Source: Vicugna pacos (Eukaryota; Chordata; Mammalia; Artiodactyla; Camelidae). Taken from it: a DNA stretch of 64,000 nucleotides. Each line of letters starts with the position of its first letter. Positions within the stretch are counted from its first letter, which is position 1. A program made the position numbers and the translations under genes. Where the stretch lies: positions 28,634,501 to 28,698,500 of the forward strand of contig NC_133002.1 of the NCBI RefSeq assembly GCF_048564905.1. Reading direction: 5' to 3'. The notes under the pieces were generated by a model, which did no database searches, was not told where the DNA came from, and worked only from the letters and a program-made list of their open reading frames with translations. This document shows, one piece after another, positions 39,501 to 51,090 of the stretch.

Positions 39501-42500
39501 AAGTTTTGAGAGTTAAGCGTGTGTGAAAGCCGTCCTTCAGCTAGCTTGTTGGGAACACAAAGTTTCCCTTCATTTGCAAATTCCACCACATATATATATA
39601 TAGGGAGGTACAAGTTCAAAGTCAGTTTTACAGTGAAAACAGCAGGAACTTCAAACCGGCACTAGGAAACACACTGAAATCCAGAGTGAGTGTTTCATCT
39701 GCAACCCGTTTCCTTTGTGCTAGATGAATGAACGTATCTCTACATGCTCATTTCTGAGAGTAAAGCGTGTGTGAAAGCCGTCCTTCACCCAGCTTCTTGT
39801 GAACAAAAAGTTCTCTTCAGGTGCAAACTCCACTCCATACATATATATGGGGAGGTACAATCTACAAGTCGGTTTTACAGTGAAGACTGCAAGAACTTCA
39901 AACCGGCACTAGGAAACACACTGAGAAACCAGAAAGAGTGTTTCTCCTGCAACCCGTTCCATTTGTGCTAGATGAACGAACTTTTCTCCACATGCTCAGT
40001 TCTGAGAGTTAAGCGTGTGTGAAAGCCGTTCTTCATTTAGCTTGTTGTTAACACAAAATTTCTCTTCAGTTGCAAACTCCAACCCATACATATATAAGGA
40101 CAGGTACAAGCTCCAAGTCGGATTTACAATTAAAACTTCAGAAACTTCAAATCGGCACTAGGAAACACACTGAGAAACCAGAGAGAGTGTTTCGCTTGCA
40201 ACCATTTTCCTTTTTGCTAGATGAACGAACGCCTCTACAAATGCTCAGTTCTGAGAATTAAATGTGTGTGAAACCCGAACTTCACCTAGCTTGTTGGGAA
40301 CACAAAGATTCTCTTAATTTGATAACTCCAGTCCATATATTTATATGGGGAGGTACCAGCTCCAAGGCGGTTTTACAGTGAAAACTGCAGGAATTTCAAA
40401 CCGGCACCAGGAAACACAAGGAGAAACCAGTGTGACTGTTTCGCCTGTAACCCGTTCCCTTTGTGGTAGATGAATGAACGTCTCTCCACATGCTCAGTTC
40501 TGAGAGTTAAGCGTGTGTGAAAGCCGTCCATCACCTATCTTGTTGGGAACACATAGTTTCTCTTCAGTTGCAAACCACTCTATATATATATATGGGGAGG
40601 TATAAGCTCCAAGTCGGTTTTACAGTGAAAACTGCAGGAACTTCAAATCGGCACTAGGAAACACACTCAGAAACCAGAGTGAATGTTGAACCTGCAACCC
40701 GTTTCCATTGTGCTAGATGAACGAACGTCTCTACACATGCTCACTTTTGAGAGTTAAGTGTGTGTGAAAGCCGTCCTTCACTTAGCTTGTTGGGTACACA
40801 AAGTTTCTCTTCAGTTGCAAACTCCAACCCATACATATATAAGGGGATGTAAAAGCTCCAAGTCGCTTTTATAGTGAAAAGTGCTGGAAATTTACACCGG
40901 CACTAGGAAACACACTGAAAAACCAGAGTGAGTGTTTCCCCTTCAAACAGTTCAATTTGTGCTAGATGAACGAACGTCTCTCCACATGCTCAGTTCTGAT
41001 AGATAAGAGTTCGTGAAAGCCGTCGTTCACCTAGCTTGCGGGAACACAAAGTTTGTCTTCAGTTGCAAACTCCACTCCATACATATATATGGGGAGGAAC
41101 AAGCTCCAATCGGGTTTACAGTGAAAATTTCAGCAACTTCAAAACGGCACTAGGAAACACACTGAGAATCCAGAGTGAGTGTTTCTCTTATAACCCGTTC
41201 CTTTTTTGCTAGATGAATGAACGTTTCTCCAGATTCTCAGTTCCGAGGGTTAAGCGTGATTGAAAGCCGTCCTTCACCTAGCTTGTTGGGAACACAAAAA
41301 TTCCCTTAAGTTGCAAACTCCACTCCATACATATATATGGGTAGGTACAAGCTCCAAGTTGGTTTTACAGTGTAAACTGCAGGAATTTCAAACCGGCACT
41401 AGGAAACACACTGAGAAACAAGTGTGAATGTTTCACCTGAAACCCGTTTCCTTTGTGCTAGATGAACGAACGTTTCTCCACATGCTCATTTCAGAGATTT
41501 AAGCGTGTGTGAATGCCGTCCTTTACCTAGCTTGTTGGGAACACAGTGTTTTTCTTCAGCTGCAAACTCCACTCCATAAATATATATATGGTGATATACA
41601 AGCTCCACTTCGGTTTAACAGTGAAAATTTCGGGAGCTTCAAACTGGCACTAGGAAACACATTCAGAAACCAGAGTGAGTGTTTCGACTACAACCCGTTC
41701 TCTTTGTTCTAGATTAACGAACGTCTCACCCCATGCTCAGTTCTGAGAGTTAAGCCTGTGTGAAAGACGTCTTTCACCTAGCTTGTTGTGAAACAAAGTT
41801 TCTATTCAGTTGCAAACACCACTCCATACATATATATGGGGAGGTACCAGCTCCAAGGCGGATTTACAGTGAAAAATGCAGGAATTTCAAACCGGCACTA
41901 GGAAACACACTGAGAAAGCAGAGTGAGAATTTCTCCTGCAACCCATTCCCTTTGTGCTAGATGAAAGAACGTCTCTCCACATGCTCAGTTCTGAGAGTTA
42001 AGAGTGTGTGAAAGCCGTTCTTCACCTAGCTTGTTGGGAACACAAAGATTCTCTTCAGTTCCAAACCACTCCATACATATATATGGGGAGGTACAAGCTC
42101 CAAGTCGGTTTTACAGTGAAAACTGCAGGAATTTCAAACCAGAAGTAGAAAAAACACTGAGAAATCAGAGTGAGTGTTTTGCCTGCAAACCGTTTCATTT
42201 TTGCTAGATGAACGAACGTCTCTACACATGCTCATTTCTGAGAGTTAAGCATGTGTGAAAGCCGTCTTTCACCTAGCTTGTTGGGAACACAAAGTTTCTC
42301 TTCAGTTGAAAACTCCAGTCCATACATATATATGGGGAGGTACCAGCTCCAAGGCGGTTTTACAGTGAAAACTGCAGGAACTTCAAACCGTCACTAGAAA
42401 AACACTGAGAAACCAGAGTGAATGTTGCGCCTGCAAACCGTTTCCTTTGTGCTAGATGAATAAACGTCTATCCACATGTTCAGTTCTGAGAGATAAGTGT

Positions 42501-42598
42501 GTTTGAAAGCAACCCTTCATTTAGCTTGTTGGGAACACAAAGTTTCTCTTCAGTTGCAAACTCAACTCCATACATATATATGGGGAGGTACCAGCTCT

Positions 42599-43370
42599 AA
42601 GTCGGTTTTACAGTGAAAAATGCAGGAACTTCAAACCGGCACTAGGAAACACAATGAAAACCAGAGTGAATGTTTCTCCTGCAACCCGATCGATTTGTGC
42701 TAGATGAACGAACGTCTCTCCACATTCTCAGTTCTGAGAGTTAAGCGTGTGTTAAAGCCGTCCTTCACCTAGGTTGTTGTGAACACAATGTTACTCTTCA
42801 GTTTCAAGCTCCACTCCATACATATATATCGGGAGGTACAAGCTCCAAGTCGGGTTTATAGTGAAAACTGCAGGAATTTCAAACTGGCTTTGAGAAACAC
42901 ACTGAGAAACCAGAGTGAGTGTTTCTCCTGCAACTCGTTCCATTTGTACTAGATGAACGAACGTTTATCCACATGCTCAGTTCTGAGACTTAAGCGTGTG
43001 TGAAAGCCGTACTTAACCTAGCTTGTTGGGAAAACAATGTTTCTCTTCAGTTGCAAATTCGAATCCATACATATATATAGGGAGGTACAAGCTCCAACTC
43101 GGTTTTACAGTGAAAACTGCAGGAACATCAAACCGGCACTAGGAAACAGACTGAGAAACCTGTGTGAGTGTTTTGCCTGCAACCCGTTTCCTTTGTGCTA
43201 GATGAACGAACGTCTCTCCACATGCTCATTTCTGAGAGATAAGCGTGTGTTAAAGCCGTTCTTTACCTAGCTTGTTGGGAACACAAAGTTTCTCTTCAGT
43301 TGCAAACTCCAATCCATACATATATATGGGGAGGTTCAAGCTCCAAGTCTGTTTTACTGTGAAAACTGCA
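42599..43370 (+). repeat. 772-bp segment duplicated at 43591-44362, left copy
   Basis: The match to 43591-44362 has offset 992 (4 monomers), and I found one difference ('gaggttcaag' versus 'gaagttcaag'). The rare 'gcaacccgatcgatttgtgc', 'gttactcttcagtttcaagc' and 'aaactggctttgagaaac' are shared. The 220 bp before each copy are unlike each other. Confidence 0.9.
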
Positions 43371-43590
43371 GTAATTCAAACTGGCACTAGGAAACACACG
43401 GGGAAAACAGAGTGATTGTTTCTCCTGCAAAAGGTTCCCTTTGTGCTAGATGAACGAACGTTCTCCACATTATCCGTTCTGAGAGTAAAGCGTTTGTGAA
43501 AGCCGTCCTTCACGTACCTTGTGGGAACACAAAGTTTCTCTTCAGTTGCAAACTCCACTCCATACATATATATGGGGAGGTACAATCTCC

Positions 43591-44362
43591 AAGTCGGTTT
43601 TACAGTGAAAAATGCAGGAACTTCAAACCGGCACTAGGAAACACAATGAAAACCAGAGTGAATGTTTCTCCTGCAACCCGATCGATTTGTGCTAGATGAA
43701 CGAACGTCTCTCCACATTCTCAGTTCTGAGAGTTAAGCGTGTGTTAAAGCCGTCCTTCACCTAGGTTGTTGTGAACACAATGTTACTCTTCAGTTTCAAG
43801 CTCCACTCCATACATATATATCGGGAGGTACAAGCTCCAAGTCGGGTTTATAGTGAAAACTGCAGGAATTTCAAACTGGCTTTGAGAAACACACTGAGAA
43901 ACCAGAGTGAGTGTTTCTCCTGCAACTCGTTCCATTTGTACTAGATGAACGAACGTTTATCCACATGCTCAGTTCTGAGACTTAAGCGTGTGTGAAAGCC
44001 GTACTTAACCTAGCTTGTTGGGAAAACAATGTTTCTCTTCAGTTGCAAATTCGAATCCATACATATATATAGGGAGGTACAAGCTCCAACTCGGTTTTAC
44101 AGTGAAAACTGCAGGAACATCAAACCGGCACTAGGAAACAGACTGAGAAACCTGTGTGAGTGTTTTGCCTGCAACCCGTTTCCTTTGTGCTAGATGAACG
44201 AACGTCTCTCCACATGCTCATTTCTGAGAGATAAGCGTGTGTTAAAGCCGTTCTTTACCTAGCTTGTTGGGAACACAAAGTTTCTCTTCAGTTGCAAACT
44301 CCAATCCATACATATATATGGGGAAGTTCAAGCTCCAAGTCTGTTTTACTGTGAAAACTGCA
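43591..44362 (+). repeat. 772-bp segment, right copy
   Basis: This is the second copy of 42599-43370. The 220-bp spacer at 43371-43590 is C-like ('ctccacattatccgttctg', 'gtaaagcgtttgtgaaagcc'), a type otherwise rare in this region. Either a plain 992-bp tandem duplication was later overwritten in one monomer, or the segment was copied next to a C-type unit. Confidence 0.88.
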
Positions 44363-44605
44363 GGAAATTCAAACCGGCAAGAGCAAACACACTGAGAAAC
44401 CAGAGGGAGTGTTTCTCATACAATCAGTTCCATTTGTGCTAGATGAACGAAAGTCTCTCCACATGCTTGTTCTGAGACTCAAGCGTGTGTGAAAGCCGTA
44501 CTTCACCTAGCTTGTTGGGAACACAAAGTTTCTCTTCAGTTGACATCTCCACTCCATACATATATATGGGGAGGTACAAGCTCCAAGTCGGTTTTACAGT
44601 GGAAA
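44358..44605 (+). repeat. Example monomer, PstI site to PstI site
   Basis: This 248-bp unit runs from one CTGCAG to the next and shows the usual landmarks in order: a diverged 'gcaagagcaaac' region, 'cacactgagaaaccagag', 'gtgctagatgaacgaaag', 'gtgtgaaagccg', 'cacctagcttgttggg', the AT tract with 'atatatatgggg', and 'ggtacaagctccaagtcgg'. The PstI site is lost in many units through 'ctgaag', 'atgcag' or 'ttgcag' variants, so digestion should give a ladder rather than only monomers. It is shown as a reference for phase and strand; no unit in the window is an obvious founder. Confidence 0.9.
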
Positions 44606-45243
44606 CTGCAGGAACTTCAAACCGGCACTAGGAAACACACTGAGATACCAGAGTGAGTGTTTCTCCTGCAATCCTTTCCCTTTGTAATAGATGAATGAAC
44701 GTCTGTACACATGCTCAGTTCCGAGAGTTAAGCGTGTATGAAAGCCTCCCTTCACCTAGCTTGTTGGGAGCACAAAGGTATTCTTCAGTTGCAATATCCA
44801 CTCCATACATATATATGGGGAGGTACATGCTCCAAATAGGTTTTATAGTGAAAATTGCAGAAATTTCTAAGCCGCATTAGGAAACACACTGAGATCCCAG
44901 AGATAATGTTTCACCTGCAACACATTCCCTTTGTGCTAGATGAACGAACGTTCTCCACATGATCCGTTCTGAGAGAAAAGCGTTTGTGAAAGCCGTCATT
45001 CATGTAGCTTGTTGGGAACACAAAGTTTCTCTTCATTTGCCAACTCCACTCCATACATATATATGGGGATGTAAAAGTTCCAAGTCCGTTTGACAGTGAA
45101 AACTGCAGGAACTTCTAAGCTGCATTAGGAAACACACTGAGATCCAAGAGTAAATGTTTCCCCAGCAACACATTCCCTTTGTGCTAGATGAACAAATGTT
45201 CTCCACATGCCCAGTTCTGAGAAGTAATCGTGTGTGAAAGCCG

Positions 45244-46134
45244 CCCTTCACCTATCTTGGTTTGTATACAAAGTTTCTCTTCAGTTGCTTACACCACTCC
45301 GTTCATATATATGGGGAGGGACAAGTTCCAAGTTGGGTTTACAGTGAAAACTGAAGGAAATTCAAACCGGCACTGGGAAGCACACTGAGAAACCAGAGTG
45401 TGTGTTTCTCCTGCAACCCGTTCCCTTTGTTCTAGATGAATGAACGTCTCTCCACATGCTCAGTTCTGAGAGTCAAGCGTGTGTGAATGCCGTCCTTCAA
45501 CTAGCTTGTTGTGAACACAGTGTTTCTCTTCAGTTGTCAACCCCATTCCATAAATATATATGGGGAGGTACAAGCTCCAAGTCGGTTTTACTGTGGAAAC
45601 TGCAGGAACTTCAAACCGGCACTAGAAAACACACTGAGAAACCAGAGTGAGTGTTTCCCTTGCAACCAGTTCCCCTTTTGCTTGATGAAACTACGTCTCT
45701 CCACATGCTCAATTCATAGACTTAAGCGTGTGTGAATGCCTCCTTTCACCTAGCTTGTTGGGAACACAAAGTTATTCTTCAGTTGCAATATCGACTCCAT
45801 ACATATATATGGGGAGGAACAAGCTCCAAATAGGTTTTTCAGTGAAAATTGCAAAAATTCTAAGCCGCATTAGGAAACACATTGATATCCCAGAGTGAAT
45901 ATTTCTCCTGCAAACCATTCCGTTTGTGCTAGATGAACGAACGTTCTCCACATGATTTGTTCTGAGAGGAAAGCGTTTGTGAAAGCCGTCCTTCACGTAT
46001 CTTGATTGGAACACAAACTTTCTCTTCAGCTGCCAACCCTACTCCATACATATATATGTAGAGGTTCAAGCTCCAAGTCGGTTTTACAGTGAAAAATGCA
46101 GGAACTTCAAACCGGCACTAGGAAACACACTGGG
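45244..46134 (+). repeat. Block related to 56150-57040
   Basis: Aligns with 56150-57040 at offset about 10,906. Agreement is clear but imperfect: 'cttcaactagcttgttgtg' versus 'cttcacttagcttgttggg', and 'gacgaacgttc'-type changes. I estimate the low to mid 90s in percent. Subtracting one 4,956-bp copy gives an older spacing of 5,950 bp, 24 monomers. Confidence 0.78.
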
Positions 46135-49100
46135 AACCCAGAGAGATTGTTTCTCCTACAACCCGTTCCCTTTCTGCTAGATGAACGAACGTCTCTTCAC
46201 ACGCTCAGTTCTGAAATTTAAGCGTGTGTGAAAGCCGTCCTTCACCTAGCTTTTTGAGAACACAAAGTTTTTGTTCAGTTTCAATCTCCACTCCATACAT
46301 ATATGTGGGGAGGTACAAGCTCCAAGGCGGTTTTACAGTGAATTCTGCAGGAATTTCAAACCGGCACTAGGAAACACACTGAAAAAACAGAGTGAGTGTT
46401 TCCCTTGCAACCCGTTCCATTTGTGCTAGATGAACGAACGTCTGTCCACATGTTCAGTTCTGAGAGTTAAGCGTGTGTGAAAGCCGTCCTTCACCTAGCT
46501 TGTTGGTAACACAAAGTTTCTCTTCATTTGCAAACTCCAATAAATACATAAATATGGGGATGTACAAGTTCCAAGCCGGTTTTACAGTGAAAATATTAGG
46601 AACTTCAAAACAGCACTAGGAAACACACTGAGAACCCAGAGTGAATGTTTCTATTACAAAACGTTCTCTTTGTGCTAGATGAATCAACGTCTCTCCACAC
46701 GCTCAGTTCTGAGAATAAAACGAGTGTGAAAGCCGACCTTCACCTAGCTTGTTTTGTACACAAAGTTTCTCTTAAATTACATACTCCACTTAATACATAT
46801 ATATGGGGAGGTACAATCTCAAAGTTGGATTTACAGTGAAAACAACAGGAAATTCAAAACGGCACTAGGAAACACACTGAGAAAACAGAGAGAGTGTTTA
46901 TCCTGCATCCAGTTCCCCTTTTGCTTGATGAAATAAACTCTCTCAACATGCTCAATTCATAGAATTAAGCTTGTGTGAAAGCCTCCCTTCACCTAGCTTT
47001 TTGGGAACACAAAGATATATTTCAGTTGAAAACTCCACTCCATACATATATATGGGGAGGAACAAACTCCAACTAGGTTTTACAGTGAAAACTGCAGAAT
47101 TTTCTAAGCTGCATTAGGAAACACACTGAGATCCCAGAGTGAATGTTTCCCCTGCAACACATTCCATTTGTGCTAGATGAACGAACATTCTTCACATGAT
47201 CCGTTCTGAGAGAAAAGCGTTTGTGAAAGCCGTTCTTCATGTAGCTTGTTGGGAACACAAAGTTTCTCTTCAGTTGACATCTCCACTCCATACATATATA
47301 TGGGTAGGTTCAAGCTCCAAGTCGGTTTTACAGTGAAAAATGCAGGAACTTCAAACCGACACTAGGAAACCACTAAGAAACCAGAGTGAGTGTTTCTCCT
47401 GCAACCCGTTCCATTTGTGCTAGATGAATGAACGTCTCTCCACATGCTCAGTTCTGAGAGTTAAGCGTGTGTTAAAGCGAGCCTACACCTAGCTTGTTGG
47501 GAAAACAAAGTTTCTCTTCAGGTGCATACTCCACTCCATACATATATATGGTGAGGTACAAGTTCCAAGTCGGTTTTACAGTGAAAACTGCAGGAACGTC
47601 AAACCAGCACATGGAAACAAACTGAGAAAACAGAGGGATTATTTCTCCTGCAACCAGTTACATATGTGTTAGATGAACGAACGTCTCTCCACATGCTCAG
47701 TTCTGAGAGTCTTGCATGTGTGAAAGCCGTCCTTCACATAGCTTGTTGGGAACACAAAGTTTCTCTTCAGTTGCTAACTCGACTCCATACATATATATGG
47801 GGAGGTAAAAGCTCCAAGTCAGTTTTACAGTGAAAACTGCAGGAACTTCAAACCGGCACTAGGAAACACACTGAGAAAAGAAAGTGAGGGTTCTCCTGCA
47901 ACCAGTTCAATTTGTGCTAGATGAACGAACGTCTCACCACATGCTCAGTTCTGAGATTCAAGCGTGAGTGAAAGCCGTCCTTCACCTACCTTTTTGGAAC
48001 ACAAAGTTTCTTTTCAGTTGCAAACCACTCCATACATATATATGGGGAGGTACAAGCTCCAAATCGGTTTTACAATAAAAACTGCAGGAACTTCAACACG
48101 GCACAAGGAAACACACTGAAACCAGAGTGTATGTTTCACTTAAAACCCGTTCACTTTGTGCTAGATGAAAGAACGTCTCTCCACATGCTCAGATCTGAGA
48201 GTTAAGCTTGTGTGAAACCAGTTCTTCACATAGCTTGTTGGGAACACAAAGTTTCTCTTCAGTTGAAAACTCCACTCCATACATATATATGGGGAGATAC
48301 CAGCTCCAAGGCGATTTTACTGTGAAACCTGTAGAAACATCAAACCAGCACTAGGAAGCACACTGAGAAATCTGAGTGAGTGTTTCTCCTGCAAACAGTT
48401 CCCTTTGTGCTAGATGAACGATCGTCTCTCCACATGCTCATTTCTGAGATTTAAGCGTGTGTCAAAGCCGTCCTTCACCTAGCTTGTTGGGAACACAAAG
48501 TTAGTTTTCAGTTGCAAACCACTGAATACATATATATGGGGAGGTACAAGCTCCAAGTCGGTTTTACAGTGAAAACATCGGGAACTTTAAGCTGGCACTA
48601 AGAAACACACTGAGAAACTAGAGTCAATGTTTCGCCTGAAACCCATTTATTTGTGCAAGATGAACCAAAGTCTTTCCACATGCACATTTCTGAGAGTTAA
48701 CCGTGTGTGAAAGCCGTCCTATACCTAGCTTGTGGTGAACACAAAGTTTCTCTTCAGTTGCAAACTCCACTCCATACATAAATATGGGGAGGTACGAGCT
48801 CCATGTCAGTTACATTGAAAGCTGCAGGAACTTCAAACCGGCACTGGGAAACACACTGAGAAACCAGAGTGAGTGCTTCGCCTGCAATTCATTTCCTTTT
48901 TGCTAGGTGAACCAAAGTCTCTCCACATGCACAGTTTTGAGAGTTAAGCATGTGTGAAAGGCGTCCTTCACCTAGCTTGTTGGGAACACAAAGTTTCTCT
49001 TCAGTAGAAATCTCCACTGCATACATGTATATGGTGATGTATAAGCTTCAAGTCGGTTTTACAGTGAAAACTGCAGGAACTTCAAACCGGCAATAGGAAA

Positions 49101-51090
49101 CACACTGAGAAAATATTGTGAGTGTTTGCCTGCAAAAATTTCCACTTGGGCTAAATGAACGAACGTCTCTCCACATGCTCATTTCTGAGTGTTATGCGTG
49201 TGTGAAAGCCATCCTTCACCTAGCATGTTGGGAACATAAAGTTTGTCTTCAGTTGCAAACTCCACTCCATATGTATATGTGGGTAGGTACCAGCTCCAAA
49301 ACGGTTTTACAGTGAAAACTGCAGGAAATTCAAACCGGCACAAGGAAACACACTGAGAAACCAGAGTGAATGTTTCTCCTGCAAGCCGGTCCCTTTGTGC
49401 TAGATGAACGAACGTCTCTCCAAACGCTCGCTTCTGATAGCTAAGCTTGTGTGAAAGCCTTACTTCACAAAGAATGTTGGTAACACAAAATTTCTCTTCA
49501 GTTGCAAACTCCACTCCATATATATATGGGGAGGGCAAGCTCCAAGTCGGTTTTACAGTGAAAACTGCAGGAACTTCAAACCGGCAATAGGAAACAAACT
49601 GAGAAACCAGAGTGAGTGTTTCTACTACAACTCGTTCCCTTTGTGCTAGATGAAACAACATCTCTCAACACGCTCAGTTTTGAGAGTTAAACGAGTGTGA
49701 AAGCCGTCCTTCACATAGCTTGTTTTGTACACAAAGTTTCTCTTCAGTTGCATACTCCACTCCATACATATATATGGGGAGGTACAATCTCAAAGTTGGA
49801 TTTACAGTGAAAACTACAGGAACTTCAAAACGGCACTAGGAAACACACTGAGAAAACAGAGTGAGTGTTTCCCTTGCAACCAGTTCCCCTTTTGCTTGAT
49901 GAAATAAAGTCTCTCCACATGCTCAATTCATAGAATTAAGCGTGTGTGAAGGCCTCCCTTCACCTAGCTTGTTGGGAACACAAAGGTATACTTCAGTTGA
50001 AATCTCCACTCCATACATATATATGGGGAGGAACAAGCTCCAACTAGGTTTTACAATGAAAGCTGCAGAATTTTCTAAGCCGCATTAGGAAACACAGTGA
50101 GATCCCAGAGTGAATGTTTCCCATGTAACCGATTCCCTTTGTGTTAGATGAACGAACTTTCTCCACATGATCCGTTCTGAAAGAAAAGCGTTTGTGAATG
50201 CCGTACTTCATGTAGCTTGTTGGGAACACAAAGTTTCTCTATAGTTGACAACTCCACTCCATACATATATATGGGTAGGTTCAAGCTCCAAGTCGGTTTT
50301 ACAGTGAAAACTGAAGGAACTTCAAACCACCACTAGGAAACACACTGAGAAACCAGAGTGAGTGTTTTACCTGCAACAATTCCCCTTTTGCTTGATGAAA
50401 CATCGTCTCTACACAAGCTCAGTTCTGAGAGTTCAGAATGTGTGAAAGCCTTCATTCACCTAGCTTGTTGGGAACACAAAGTTTCTCTTTAGTTACAAAC
50501 TCCATTCCATATATATATATGGGGAGGTAAAAGTTCCAAGTCGGTTTGACACTGAAAACTGCAGGAACTTCTAACCGGCACTATTAAACACACTGAAAAA
50601 TTAGAGTGAGTGTATCCCTTGCAACCCGTCCCCTTTGTAATATGAACGAACGTCTCTCCACATGCTCAGTTCTGAGAGTTAAGCGTGTGTGAAAGCCGTC
50701 CTTCACCTAGTTGTTGGGAACACAAACTTTCTCTCCAGGTGCGAACTCCAATCCATACATATATATGGGGATGTACAAGCTCCAAGTCGGTTTTACAGTG
50801 AAAACTGCAGGAACTTCAAAACGTCACTAGGAAACACACTAGAACCCAAAGTGAGTGTTTCTCCTACATCCCGTTCCCTTTGTGCTAGATGAACCAACGT
50901 CTCTCCACACGCACAGTTCTTAGAGTTAAACGAGTGTGAAAGCCGTCCTTCACTTAGCTTGTTTTGTATACAAAGTTTCTCTTCAGTTGCATACACCACT
51001 CCATACATATATATGAGGAGGTACAATCTCAAATTCGAATTTACAGTGAAAACTACAGGAACTTCAAAACGGCACTAGGAAACACACTAG
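46135..51090 (+). repeat. 4,956-bp (20-monomer) unit, tandem copy 1
   Basis: The unit is repeated immediately at 51091-56046. The junction motif 'aacccagag' lies at 46135, 51091 and 56047, exactly 4,956 bp apart. Left and right outer flanks differ from the inner junction just where expected ('cactgggaacccagagag', 'cactagaacccagagag', 'cactagaacccagagtg'). Every line I compared is identical with no change in offset. The unit holds two A-B-C cassettes, one F monomer (GAATTC at 46340) and a stretch of GGTACC-type units, so it joins material from both halves of the window. Confidence 0.95.

Larger units (their letters stand above)
36555..45240 (+). repeat. Diverged subfamily region, GGTACC-bearing monomers
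   Basis: From 36555 no long co-linear match to the left half exists. Many units read 'ggtaccagctccaaggcgg' and so gain a KpnI site, for example near 36631, 37126, 40352, 41841, 42339 and 42587. 'gtttcgcctgcaacccg' and 'gagagttaagcgtgtgtg' are frequent. Neighbouring units differ from one another more than in flanking regions, apart from the 42.6-44.4 kb duplication. Towards 44.7-45.2 kb, B-, E- and C-like marks reappear, so the right edge is gradual. I read this as an older stretch or a different higher-order family. Confidence 0.78.
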
